From positions 38,227,211 through 38,291,210 of the forward strand of contig OX442314.1 in NCBI GenBank assembly GCA_949358305.1: a DNA stretch of 64,000 nt, in the 5' to 3' direction. A program made the position numbers and the translations under genes. Source of the stretch: Strigamia acuminata. Its lineage: Eukaryota; Arthropoda; Chilopoda; Geophilomorpha; Linotaeniidae. Below the pieces are notes generated by a model, which was not told where the DNA came from, did not search any database, and worked only from the letters and a program-made list of their open reading frames with translations. Within the stretch, counting starts at the first letter, position 1. Every line of letters starts with the position of its first letter. Of this stretch, positions 33,355-45,208 are shown piece by piece.

Positions 33355-33500
33355 TAAAAGGCTGACCAATGCCACGGCCGGATTGTTGGGAGGAAAATCC
33401 CGTCGATCTGCAGAAATTAAATCGCCATAAAGCGCAACTTTTGTCAAAAAAAGATATTTTACAAACTTTGGACGGGCAAATCTACAATCTTTACGAATAA
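33355..33500 (+). pseudogene. BEL/Pao gag N-terminal fragment
   Basis: In two plus-strand frames, LTNATAGLLGGKS then LQKLNRHKAQLLSKKDIL closely match the gag start at 50311 (LTNVTGGLL ... LKKLNRHKAQLLAKKDIL). It is a short, frameshifted second copy of that family. Confidence 0.7.
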
Positions 33501-33575
33501 TTTGAACTTTCACATGATATATCCATCGCAAATTCCTCGGGTTGTTAGAAAATGTCATTCGCAGTCACTTCAATT

Positions 33576-34100
33576 TTGGCCTGGGACATCTGGAATTTTC
33601 TAATTTTGTTTACATTTTTTTTAGAAATGCCACTCACAACTTCTTTCACAATATACCGGATCAACAATTAACGTACGAGGAGAAGGAAAGACTGATTCGA
33701 GCGCCGCAGAAGAACGACGAGACAGCCGAGACCTATTTGCGAGAAACTAGGGATGACGATCGTAGACGTGCAAAATTACTTGCTGGACGGACTGAAAGAC
33801 AAGGCAGCGACGTCGCCGATGTATTTCATCCAGTATCGGCATATTAGCGAGATATTTCAAACGATGCGCGGCATAGAAGCTCAAAAAAAAGGCGCGTTAT
33901 TCGAAACGGAAGGGAAAACTGTCACAGCAAAGTCAACCAGTGAAGGAAACGACGCGGAACCATGATGCATCAAATCGAATATAAAGATAAATGCAAGAAT
34001 GAAGCACAAAATCAAAAAAAGGAGACAATTCAACAATCAATTCTTACGACAGGACTGGAAAGAAAGAGGCCTAACATACATACAGACATCACTTCGTGAG
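33576..34100. repeat. Dispersed repeat B, interrupted copy
   Basis: Matches 27476-27660 on both sides of an insertion of about 320 bp (33655-33975). The junctions are clean: ...ACAATATACCG then foreign sequence, resuming at CGAATATAAAGATAAATGC. Confidence 0.7.
33655..33975 (+). pseudogene. Retroelement gag fragment nested in repeat B
   Basis: Frames give LTYEEKERLIRAPQKNDETA, then TIVDVQNYLLDGLKDKAATS, a helix-rich pattern like gypsy gag capsid regions. A frameshift lies near 33750. No zinc knuckle is present. Confidence 0.45.
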
Positions 34101-34107
34101 ACCATAA

Positions 34108-34960
34108 TACGTTGAATTCTATTTTGCAGAAGCACGAAAACGTTTTTCGGGAAAAAATTGGCTGCTACAACGTGGCACCGGTGAGTATCGACATCGATCC
34201 AAATTTCAACCCCATTTTTTTGAAGGCGTACCCGGTGCCACTCACAGTCAAGCCGGCTCTCGAGGTTGAACTCAGACGTCTGCAAACGCTCGGAATAATC
34301 ACGCCGGCGACTTCTTCACGTTGGACAACCCCGATAATGCATGTCAAAAAATCGGATGGTACAATCAAAATAGCGGGATGTTATAATCGGACGGTGAACA
34401 AAGCAGTTTTGCCATGCTCGTATCCATTGCCGCTTTTTGCCGACGTTGCTTCAAACTTGTCTTACTCAATCCTCGAAATGAATCACGCTTATAATCAGCT
34501 GCGTTTGACCGCTGCCAGCTCAGAGTTGTATATGATTAATACTCATTTGGGTCTATTTCAAGTTAATAGGCTCTTCTACGGAATCTCGACTGCGCCAGCA
34601 TTGTTTCAACGTACGACGGACTTGTTAACAGCGGACGTTGGCAACACTCAACCATTCATTGATGACTCGGCAGTCACCGGACCAACGAATAAGGACCACT
34701 TGGTAAATTTGGACTCCTTGCTTGGTGCTTTCAACGAAGCAAATTTGACTTTGAATCAAGGCAAGTGCAAGTTTTTATGCGATTATGTCGACTTCCTCGG
34801 CCTCCGTATCTCGAAGCACGGAATCTCCCCAATTGAGTCCAAGTTGGCGCCGTTGCGCAACGCCATTAGGCCCACCGTCGTGACATCACTGAAATCATTT
34901 GTTGGGCCCATGAATTACTTCGGCCGTTTCATTAGCAACCTTATTTCTATCCCACATATG
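34108..34960 (+). pseudogene. Ty3/gypsy (mag-like) reverse transcriptase fragment
   Basis: One open frame (286 codons) with the RT blocks in order: FKAYPVPLTVKPALEVEL, RWTTPIMHVKKSDGTIKI, NTHLGLFQVNRLFYGIS, FIDDSAVTG and FLGLRISKHGI. The KAYPVP...LTINTHKGLF style is that of the mag clade. The catalytic box reads FIDD rather than YLDD or YVDD, and no RNase H follows. At about 34960 it runs into sequence of a different gypsy lineage. Confidence 0.82.
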
Positions 34961-35990
34961 AGAAAGAATTAAATGATAGCGGAAATGGCTTTAAGGCAGT
35001 AATTCCTCGTTCACTAGTCAAACGGGCATAGTTTGCTTGCCATGGCCATCCCCTAACAGGACACGCGGGAATGAGCAAAACTCTTGAGAGAGCCAAACTC
35101 AAGAATGATCAGGGACGTATGTAATTACGTACGGAGCTGGACTCACTGCCAGCAGTACAAACCCAGTCAAAATAGGAAACACAGGGCGTCATACACACCA
35201 AACAACATGACTTATCCCTGACAAACTGTGTGCAATGATCTAATGGGCCAAAACCCGCTGGACGTTCACAACTACAGAGGATTTTGGTCATTTTTGATCA
35301 ATGCACCAAATGAATAGAGGTATTCGCGCTGACCACCGCGTCAAGCAAATCCATTGTAAACAAGTTAAGCGAAGTTTTTCATAGATGAGGTTACCCCAAG
35401 AAAATCTTGAGTGATAACGGGAAACAGTTCGTGTCGACAATTTTTAATGATTTCTGCAAGAAACATCACATCAAAATGGCTCATGTCAGCCCTTATCATG
35501 CTGCGGCCAACCCCACCGAACGAGCAAATAGAGACATCAAAATGATGCTGGCCATTTATTCAGACATTCATTCAGTGGCTGCGTTTCTAAATGAATTCGC
35601 ATTTGCAACATGCACCACTAAGTCAGAAGCGACTGGAACCTCCCCCATGCTGTTAAATACAGGTCGAATAGTACCCCTACCATTCGATCCTCGTATTATT
35701 CAACACTGAATCAAATTTGACAAAGAAAAACCGGAAGAATGCGTGTTTAGCATCTTAGAAGTCCTCAAAAAGGCAAACAATGATATGCACCGTCAAATTC
35801 AAGAAAACTACATCAAGCACGATAGAATTCACCGAGATAAATACTTTATTTGTGAATTTGCAGATTAAGTGTGGAAAGCCACACACATCCTATCTAACAA
35901 AGATGAAGGCATAACAGCTGGCTTCGCCAAAAAAGAGATGGACCTTGGGAGATCACCGCAGTCTTAAGCGCAGGAGCTTACTCTCTCCGT
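34961..35990 (+). pseudogene. Gypsy integrase relic related to the 12.3 kb element
   Basis: Broken frames match pol of the intact element in order: FKAVIPRSLV and HGHPLTGHAGM (zinc finger), LSDNGKQFVSTIFNDFCKKH, NPTERANRDIKMMLAIYSDI (35407-35709), then VWKATHILSNKDEGITAGF near 35870. The middle of the domain is scrambled by stops and indels. It is a distant, dead cousin of the element at 6492-18831. Confidence 0.82.
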
Positions 35991-36485
35991 AAATTAATTA
36001 ATTGAAGATTCCGTGGAAAAATCAATTTTATACTACAACAAGTAATTCAATGAAAGAAAAAGTGAATATGCAATTGAAAACACCATATGCATTAAAACGC
36101 GATGGAATAAAACAAAATTTATGGGAGCACTTCGCTTCCTCGTTTAAAACTTCTCCAAACGTTTAAAATTTAATCCTAAGAGGCTATCGAGAGATCTGAT
36201 TGGTTGAAACTCAATCTCCGAACAATCAAATCACTAGTCTTAAACCTCGTCGGTTGACATCTTGCTACAGATCTCATTCTGACGGCAACTACGATTTGTT
36301 TTCGTCGGTCAAGATGGAGACGAGGCGAAAAGTAAGAAATCCGCTTCGGTGGCAAAGAGGTCGTCGATCTAAAAAACATTCAGTGCTGCCATGATTTTTG
36401 TTTTGTACTGAATTAATTTGTATTGGCTTGTGCCAGCACCTATATTCTTGCTCTTGTTCAGATTTATCATTAATATGCAAGCACA
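35991..36485. other. No gene seen
   Basis: A/T-rich with short ORFs only. Confidence 0.3.
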
Positions 36486-36489
36486 TTCA

Positions 36490-37330
36490 CAAAGTTCACT
36501 CTCTGCGTGTGCTCTGAATGTTCCGATGACTTCAGTATCGCTTTTTATGACCAACCATCAGATAGTACAAATATTGATCACAATCAACAAATTGAAGAGA
36601 AAAATGTTAAAAAATCAAATAATTTGAAACTTAAAATTCAACAGTTATTAGACTTTTTAGAACATGATAAAGTTAAACAACTACTTCTTGGTCATATTGA
36701 TGGAACAATTCAAAATCTCTTATTACGGTGTGCAGCAATAACAGCTGGCAAAAAGGAAACTAACGTTGAAAAAATTACCCCAGCTGAAACATTTAATCCA
36801 AAAGAAAAATTAAGACTGCAAAACATTAAGCCAATACCTAAACCCAAAAAGTCTATAAATAGGAAAGTATTTACTAAACTTTCATTTGAGAACAAACAGG
36901 CAATAATTGCTGACTTACTACAGCTGAAGACATTGAAAAATCAAATTCTAGCAGCAATGTAGCAAGTGATATTAATTTCAATAATAAAGACATTAACACA
37001 ACGTGTAAGCAAAATGTTGGCTTACTCACATTGAATGTAGAAACACCCATCAAATTTAACCTGCAGAGCACAGATGATTGATCAAAGTTTACTCCTGATT
37101 TAAAATTTTTTAATTGCTATACAAATGAAATATTTAAATTTGAAAATCTTAGTTTATCTCTACAGGAGTTAAAGTCATTAGAAGTCAATTTAAATTCACA
37201 AGCTGCTACATTGTTACAGAAAAGTGATAAGCAGTTTAAAATAGGATGGTTATCAAATAAAGTGATAGATGCTTTTTTGCTGCACGTATCTCAACAGCAA
37301 AAAAAACATTATTTGTTGAATGTGTAATAG
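36490..37330 (+). pseudogene. DNA-transposon protein fragment leading into a Ulp1-like start
   Basis: The frame 36507-36962 encodes a Lys-rich helical stretch (LLLRCAAITAGKKE, KPIPKPKKSINRKVF). After stops, about 37235-37300 gives KIGWLSNKVIDAFLLHVSQQ, which fits the WLxDxxI start of Ulp1-type proteases. The catalytic His and Cys regions are absent. It may be another copy of the Ulp1-bearing family seen at 28.3-30.7 kb. Confidence 0.4.
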
Positions 37331-37344
37331 TCGAGCCAGATAGC

Positions 37345-39190
37345 ATGTCCGTACTGCTGCCCAACTGTTCTCAAATCAGACTGCAAAGGATCTTCGTTTT
37401 ATTGAAGGTGATTCTGCTGCTGATGCAGCAAATTTATTTCATGTCGTAAATGATGGCTTTGATGTGCTCAATTGCCATATTGATAAAACGAAGGGCAAAT
37501 ATGCATTTGGAATAAAGTTTGAAAAGCAGAACAAATGCCTCGAAAATTTAAAGAGCTTAGTTTATACGTTGTGGGTAGGGAAAAGAAAATGTCTACTACC
37601 ATTTCAAAAAGGGTTTGTAATGAGTATTGAATCATTGCGTGGATTGTTCCGTGATGTTCAACCACTTGGCATACAATACGTTTTAACAGCTCGTTTAAAT
37701 CAGGATTGCTTGGAAAACTTCTTCTCAAGAATTCGTATGGTGCAGCCTATGATCATCCATTACCGTCTGATGTTCGTAGTCGGATCCGACTTCTAATTCT
37801 AACATAAAGTGCTGGAGAAATGAATGTGTATATCAAAAAGTTCTTCTGTGGCTGATCAGCACACCGATAGCATTTCATTAGAAGCAACCACAAGCATCTA
37901 CAAGTTTAAATGAAACAACTCAAAAGTGTCGATTCTGAAGTTGTTGTCAGTGCTAATGTTGAGCAGGAGGATGACGACTTGATGTCATTTATTACCAATG
38001 ACCTGTTCATAAATGTAGTTGAGAATTCCACAGAGAAACATGTTGAATTCGAAAGATAATGAATGTGCTAGTGCATTGTACAAAAACATTCAGACAAGTC
38101 CAGACGGTGGCCATAAAGCACTACGATACGGTGCTGGATGCATTGCTTTTCGATGCAGCAAGTTGATAGTACTTTAGGTACTGCAACTGGACAATTGCCC
38201 ATTGCAGATCAAGACATGGGTGATTGGATTTATTTTTTACTCAGAAGCAAGATATTTAACTACAACTTGATGCTGTTTTAGCCTGCCCAGAAGATTATAC
38301 TGATCCAGAAAATATCCTAGAAGAAAATAACGAACACAGTTACTGTGCACCTGAAATTGAAGACACCATTGTTTCATACTTGGAGGGTTACATTGTAAGA
38401 AATGTTAAATATTTTACTTCGTGCCCAGATTCCATTTCATATATTGAAAACACTAATACTTATCACTCAATTCTCGGCTCATAAATGTAAAAACAAAAAA
38501 ATTGGAAAATTTATTATTAATGAGTGAGAAATGCACTTAAAAGTACCAGATGATAACATTTCAAAGAAACGTAAAAACCAGAGATAAGATGGGTTGTAGG
38601 AATGTCGCCAAGCATAGCATCACTTTTAAAAAGGATGCTAAGTGGAAGACACAACCCTATCGAATGTATAACCAGGTAAAGGCGGCGATTATGACTGAAC
38701 CGGAATAACAAGTTGTGAGATTTGTTTAAATTTATTAGTTAATATTCAAGAAACTCGTCTTCAAGATGCAATAATAACAAAGGCAAAAGATTATGGAAAC
38801 TTTTTAAAATACCCATCAGCAGACTTTTTAGACTTATTCAAAAAAGTAGAAAAAAATGTTCAAAACTTTCTTGTGAATGAAAAATTTTCAGGTAATTTAT
38901 ATGAAGTAATCATTAGTCAATTTTCAATAATTAATGTCAGTAATGTAATAGTTTGTTCTGCTGATCACTGTTTTGAATTGATTCCTAAACTTATAATGAT
39001 GTATACAAAATTACGCCTTCATTTTTATACAAAGGTAAAAAATAATGAATTAACAGGTAAAAACACATTCCAAGATATTTACTTGATGAATGTGTGTTCA
39101 AAAGTAATAATTATTTGTATTTTTGATGCTTCAAACGATCAAAACAAGTGGATTTGGCCTACTTCACCATGCATTTCCATGCGCTCGTAG
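37345..39190 (+). pseudogene. P-element (THAP9-like) transposase relic 1
   Basis: Broken frames carry family motifs in order: VRTAAQLFSNQTAKDLRFI, HVVNDGFDVLNCHID, LPFQKGFVMSIESLRGLF and YVLTARLNQDCLENFFSRIR (to 37796). After a decayed stretch come EGYIVRNV near 38385 and a C-terminal region from 38720 (CEICLNLL; ADFLDLFKKVEKNVQNFLV). The N-terminal DNA-binding part and the first catalytic region are not seen. Confidence 0.75.
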
Positions 39191-39839
39191 TCTGTCTGTG
39201 GAGGGCAGCGCCACCGTGGCGAATCAGGGAACTAATGGAGTGAGACCACTATCACTTCTTACACTATGATAATTCTGTGGCCCTGATGCACCACATTTTT
39301 GGGTAGTTGTGTCTGTCAATTACATCCTGTCCATTTCTAAACAAGTAGACTATTTCTTTTTTTCTAATCCAGGTAATATTTCTTTGATTGATTACTTTTT
39401 ATTATTTTTAAGCATTCTATTTGCAGTTTTATTCAAACAAGCAAAATTAACCTAAATTAATTGTGGAATCTAAACTTGATCTACTACAATGGATCCTGAA
39501 TTAAAAAGTAAGAATTTATCGTATTTCATTTGGAAAATTGAATTTACTGTACTGCCTTGAATAAGCGCGGAAGGGGGCCGGAAAAATTAATATTAATATT
39601 AATTGTTTTTTTTTGTTTTTTTTAATTTAATTTAGTAACTTATCTTCTTTTTTTCTAGAAAATTAGTTGGCAGCTAAAGAATCTATGAAAAGAAAAGCCA
39701 ATGAAAAGATAGAGAGGCCAACTACAAAAAAGTTAAATTGTATGCCTGCATACTTAGAGGTGCAGAAAATTACTTTGGACCAGATAACAAAAAAGTATAA
39801 AGAAACAATTGGGGTGCATGGGAGAGTGAAATACATAGA
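39191..39839. other. No clear gene
   Basis: A/T-rich. A 78-codon ORF from 39667 runs into the copia RT relic; its first half is Lys-rich and unidentified. Confidence 0.3.
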
Positions 39840-40565
39840 ACCAAACAACTTGACTCAAGCTCGCCAATCACCGCAATGCGACGAATGGTCGCACGCCATA
39901 TAAGATGAGCTACAATCGCACAAACAATTTGGGACGTGAAGATTGGTCAAACGAGATGTCGCCAAAAACGTGCAAGTGGGTTTTCACGATAAAGAAAAAT
40001 CAACAGGAAAACATAGAGCGCTACAAGGCAAGACTGGTCGCCGTTGGCTGTGGGCAAAGGCCAGGGGTCGACTACGACGGGACCTATTCGCCCGTGGTGC
40101 GATTGACAAGCCTACGACTCATTTTGGCGATAGCAAACCAGAGGGGATAGCGACTACGACAGTACGAAGTTAAAACGGCCTACCTTCATGGGAAACTAAA
40201 AGAAAAGGTCTACATGGAACAACCGCCAGGGCGGATGGATATGCGAGCTCATAATGGCCATCTACGGATTACGACAAGCCAGCCGGATGTGGTACCTCAC
40301 CTTAGACGACATCTTACGCAAAAACGGTTTCAAGAGACTCTATTCGGATGAAGGGGTTTATTTCTTGCAGAACGAGGACGGGATCACAATCATTGGAGTT
40401 TTCGTGGACGAAATGTGCTGCACAGCATCAACCATCAAAATTGAAGATTGGACGAGAGATGTTTTGAGAAAATTGATCGAGATAAAGGACCTCGGCACAC
40501 CAACCAGGACTCTTGGACTTGACGTGCATTGTGACACGAAAAAGGGACACGTCACAGGAAGGCCT
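39840..40565 (+). pseudogene. Ty1/copia relic: reverse transcriptase
   Basis: Shifting plus-strand frames give [86 protein letters not shown] and VFVDEMCCTA, the usual order of copia RT blocks. The catalytic YVDD is degraded to FVDE. It could belong to the same insertion as the protease-integrase relic at 30765-31915. Confidence 0.88.
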
Positions 40566-40592
40566 GTCCACTCACTGCCGAAGAACGACGTG

Positions 40593-41030
40593 AAAAAATG
40601 CACGCAAAAGGCACGTGTTTCAAGTGTCTCGGCAAAACTCCACACAAAACTGAAGAATGTCGAACAAATATGAAGTGTTTTCGATGCGACGGACCAAATC
40701 ACACCCACATCTGTGACGCACCTAAAAAGGACGCCACGATTCCGAGCGTCCAAACGAACACCATCATCTCTTAACGCCAACCAATATTCGAGTTTCTAAA
40801 AGTAACGCTGGTAAAACTGAGCGGAGAGGAAAATCAAACGACAACGGGCGTGTTTTACGTGGATGGAGGCGCACAGGACATTCATCAGAGCGGACATCGC
40901 TCGAAAACTGAAGCGAATAAGTACAGAAAAACTAAACTTATCTGTATTTGGACGGGAGCCAAAGGTGGAGACGTGTCATTTGGTGATGTTTCGCATACAG
41001 CCAACCTCTCCAGCAATAACACCTCGTAAG
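40593..41030 (+). pseudogene. BEL/Pao gag-pol fragment: zinc knuckles and protease
   Basis: Two CCHC-like knuckles (CFKCLGKTPHKTEEC, CFRCDGPNHTHIC) near 40610-40710. After a frame change comes a protease-like region, with VFYVDGGAQ in place of the expected LLDSGS, and IRADIARKLKRIS. BEL/Pao order is gag-knuckles-protease. It joins the P-element relic directly at about 41030. Confidence 0.7.
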
Positions 41031-42765
41031 ACCAATCTCAAACGTTTATTGAGCAATCAGAGGAGTGCCATGTCAAAATGCCGCACAACGTTGAAACAAC
41101 TTCAGAACAAAAAACCAAAAATTTCTGAAGCAGACATCATCCATGAGCTGAAAGAAATGTTGCCCGAACATTGTGTGGATTTTATTGAAGCACAACTGGA
41201 TGCTCGTGGCAAAAAACCCAAAGGAATGCACTGGAAACCATCAGTTAAGCAAATGAGTTTAGCTCTTAAGTTTGCCAGTGCTAAAGCTTAATGGATCTTC
41301 AAGACAATGTTTGCACCACCGGGCGAACGAACAAACACTTACAACAGCCATCGAAACGTTTCCTTCAGGACCAGAAATTAATCCAGCCCACATGTCATTT
41401 CTAAAAAAAATGGCTGCAGGTATGAATCAAGCAAAAGTGGTCAGCTTGTATTTTGCTGCGCTGTCATTGCATTCTAACTTACATTATGATGAGTACAAAG
41501 ACATCATACATGGCTACACAAAGCACACAGCCAGGAAACATGGTATTTCCCCTGCACAACATGCCCTCATTTTCGTGATTACTGGTTTGTTTGGAAAAGC
41601 ATGGAAACATCCAATAAGTTATTATTTCACTGGAAGTGGAATGCATTTATCACAGTTTAAAAACATACTTTTTGAAGTAACAAAGGCTGTGTTTGAATGT
41701 GGTTTTGAAGTTGTTAATGTTGTTTGTGACATGGCCACAACAAATGTTGCGTTGTCAAAACATCTGGGCGTATCATTAGAAAAACTTTTTTTTGAATTTA
41801 ATGGAAAACAAATTTTTTGGCTGTTTGATCCCCCCATCTGCTGAAGTGCTTTAAAAATAACCTTAGGAAATATAATTTAGACACTGGTGATGGTACTGCT
41901 AAATGGGGCCATATTGTCACGTTTTATGAGTCAGCAAGAATGAGCTTAGACTCGCACCAAAACTGACGAATAAGCATATGGTTTTGCCTGCTTTCAACTC
42001 AATGAAAGTAAAATTAGCTGCATAAGTGTTAAGTCATACAGTTGCAGCTGGAATTTTTGCTGCAACATGTATGCCAAATTCGGGGGTTCCAGCTGAAGCG
42101 GCAACAACAGCAGTCATAATTAATCGTGTTGATCAGTTATTTGATTGCCTCAATAGCCAGACACTTAACGATGCGAAAGCAAAACGACGTGCAATAACTC
42201 CTACCTCTTGTTATCAAAACTTTTTGGAAGAAACATTTGAATTAATGAATTCGTGGGCATTTTTGGGGTGCGCACGCAGCCACCATTTTTGTATGGATGG
42301 CGATTAACAATCAAAGCCACATTACAATTGTGGAAATATTTAAATTTAAATTTTTGATGACAAGAAGGTTGAATCAAGACAGTGCAGAAAATTTATTTTC
42401 TATTGTTAGACAAATTAATAGGAACAAAAAAAATGGAAACTGCTATGAAGAAAATCATTATTTCCTCATTATTAAAGCCTTCCTCCAAGTCCATTTGTCA
42501 AGACGATGCCTCAGAATTCTTATCAATGCTAAAGGGTTTCATCATCAGATAAAAATAAAGAAAGTGTTGATATGCCTTCTGAGCAGCAATGCTCGTGAGG
42601 AGATTGGTGTAGATAATGATGGAAATACTGTGTACTGATTAGATGTTAATTTTCCAAATCTTAACCATGATTTTAAAACTAATGCTATTGCTTACATAGC
42701 TGGTTACATTGTGAAGAGGGTTGAGAAGAAACACAATTGCGTTCCCCTCCTCTCTGCAGCCCAAC
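41031..42765 (+). pseudogene. P-element (THAP9-like) transposase relic 2
   Basis: Fuller than relic 1. In order: WKPSVKQMSLALKFASAKAY (41240), KYFAALSL-type region and KHGISPAQHALIFVITGLFG (41550), VVNVVCDMATTNVALSKHLG (41710), the APKLTNKHMVLPAFNSMKVK region (41960), SHTVAAGIFAATC (42030), MTRRLNQDSAENLFSIVRQI (42357) and AIAYIAGYIVKRVEKK near 42690. Several stops and frameshifts. No terminal inverted repeats were found. Confidence 0.8.
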
Positions 42766-43160
42766 GAAACTACGCACAGATGTCCCAAAACAATTCTCAA
42801 CTAACACAACTGATAGCTGAGCTGGCGCAAAATCCTGTATCCGTCCAAGCTGTAAGAAATTCCATGCCTCGTGATGATAATTCTTCTGGCAACAATCCAC
42901 CATCTATTGCAAACCCACTGCCTCTTATAAACCAGCTGCCTTGTACAAATCAGTCGATTCGTACAAATCAACCATCTCTTGCAAATTTCCCAGCAACCAA
43001 CATGGTCCAACAAATCAGTCGCCTTTTCCCATCCATCCGCACTCCACGATCAAACGAAACGCCCTCCAACCCGAACAGAACTTGTTAAAAGAAGAGAAAA
43101 CGATCAATTGGTGCCCAGAAAATAGCTTTTAGAAGAGATGTTGTCTTATTGTCGAGACCA
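42766..43160 (+). other. Asn/Pro/Gln-rich ORF tail, unidentified
   Basis: The frame 42711-43088 begins in the P-element tail and continues as low-complexity N/P/S/Q-rich sequence. Separate origin from the P element is likely, but I cannot name it. Confidence 0.3.
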
Positions 43161-43280
43161 GGAATCGGGAAAACATTAACTGTTATTACAAAAACAATGA
43201 CACAAAAAGCTATGAACTATATAGTTAATTCTTTAAGCCCACTAATACGTTGAACATCTCAGTTGCTTTACGGGCAACAA
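43161..43280. repeat. Fragment of dispersed repeat B
   Basis: TTACAAAAACAATGACACAA through TTCTTTAAGCCCACTAATAC matches 27680-27780. Confidence 0.6.
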
Positions 43281-43787
43281 GAATGGACCCAGAAATAGAA
43301 GCTTGGGGACCATTTAGTATGTACTTATTTGCATCCATAAATAATTTTCAAGTTAAACCTTATTTCAGTTAGAGACCTGACCCATCTGCCTTGGCTTTTG
43401 ACGCCCTAGTTCAGGAGTGGGGTCAGAGGCTTCCGTACACTTTTCCTCCCTTTTCACTCATTTCGCATTGTCTACGACGACTAAAGGAATCTACTTTCAA
43501 CAGGAATTAGTTCTGATCACCCCAATTTGGCCAGCACAACCCTGGTTCCCATTGCTGTGGAAACTGTCAACAACAGCTCCTTTCCTTTTGCCAACGGATC
43601 TTCAGTTGATCAGCAATCCACTCGGGGATCCACATTCACTGGTTTTGAACGGGTCACTCCGACTGGCCGCGCCCAATTTTCAAACGGAAAACTATCAACA
43701 GAAGTTGTTAAATTATTGGGAACCTCGTGGAAACAATTGGGACTTTGGTCAGACATTTTAAACCAGAACCTCTTCTAACGGAAGCAA
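43281..43787. other. No gene recognised
   Basis: Overlapping ORFs of about 80-110 codons without motifs. Confidence 0.25.
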
Positions 43788-44560
43788 TTGTACGATTTTC
43801 GAGTGCCTCTTCAGTTAACTTTCAAACGCGATGTCAGTTGGTGTCTGAAGAAAAATATAATATCATCGGCAAGTAATTCAAATTCGAATCTAACCACGCA
43901 CTTGCAACGGCAGCATTTAATGGAGTTTAAGGAATACACCAAAAGCAAAGCCAGTATGCAACCGCGTAAGAGACAACGGGAAAACAATCGTGTTGACGTT
44001 GGATCGGTTAAGCGCCAGACCACTCCTTCGAACTGACGTTCTGAAATGCCACTTGCTTTAACTGAGCAGGAAAGTGACAAGTTGATATTCCGATACATTG
44101 TCGATGAGATGTTGCCGTTATCTGCCTTCGATAAACCAGCGTTTTGTGCTTCTTTGCACAGGTCGGGCAAAATCTGTCAGAATCGAGTGCACGAGAATGA
44201 TTAGCTTCCATACGTTTAATGCAATTGCAGAAAAGCTTGTGGATCTTTTTGAAAGATTTGCCATTTGAAACAAAATTACTCATACCATTACGGATAAAAT
44301 TTGTAATAGGAAAGTTGCAGTTACTGAAAAGTTTTTACAGAGTTTGTACAGCCCCTCAAATTTAAAAAATGTAACATCTATCCAACATGGTTCAAAAAAT
44401 GAAAAAGTGGCATAACAAAAGTTTATATGGGATAATACTAATGTACATTTGCATTCAGTATCCATTCCTTGGACATGTGGTATACCTCATTTGTCCAAAA
44501 AATTGTCACAGTTACAAAAATGAAAAAAATGAAAAAACCGATTATACGGAAAACATCTTC
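43788..44560 (+). pseudogene. hAT transposase fragment fused to a YqaJ-like nuclease fragment, copy 1
   Basis: 43788-44036 looks like a BED-type finger (SNSNLTTHLQRQHLMEFKEY). It continues in another frame with LTEQESDKLIFRYIVDEMLP, typical of hAT N-termini, and TFNAIAEKLVDLFERFAI near 44210. At about 44290 it switches to NRKVAVTEKFLQSLYSPSNL and VTSIQHGSKNEKVA, resembling the start of YqaJ/lambda-exonuclease-like domains. The same junction occurs near 49685. Confidence 0.6.
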
Positions 44561-45208
44561 TTGTGCAGCCGAAAGAAGCGCATCAACCTCGGCCGTGGTT
44601 CCGTGATATTCCGTTTTATGGCGAATCGTTTGGATTTATTCGATTGTTTTATCATTTTATCTTAATTAAATCGTATAGTTTAATTCTTTCAGTTCTTCAC
44701 TTATTGAATGCGTGTCTGCATCTCCAGAAGCAGCAACGACTAACCGGTTGAACACTCAACAGCAAGATCCGCAAAAACATCCGAATTCCACAAAACAACG
44801 TGCTTCTAAAATGAACCCTAAAAATCAGAGAAGAAAGCTACTGCATCTCAACAAGAATATTACTTTGCAATCTTGTTAAGGATAAGCCTGTGTTGAGTGT
44901 TGTGGAAGAAACCCCACCCCAATTACAAAAAAAATGAGGTTAGAAGAAGTGCTTGGGAGGAAATCAGCATGGAAATGGCAATCATCGGTAAATTACCATT
45001 TATTTTTTAATACTCGTGTTCACTTCTTTTTAATACAAGTAATTTTTTAATTATTAATTGCTGAACTAAAAAAATACTGGGCATCATTCCGTGAGAAGTA
45101 CAGGTATGTGATAGGAAAAAAAAAGAAGCAAATCAGTGGGGACAGTGATGAGAATCCAGATACACAAGCTGGCAATGACAAAGTAGCAGATGATGCTGTG
45201 CTTGCAAA
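44561..45208. other. No gene seen
   Basis: A/T-rich, short ORFs only. Confidence 0.3.
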
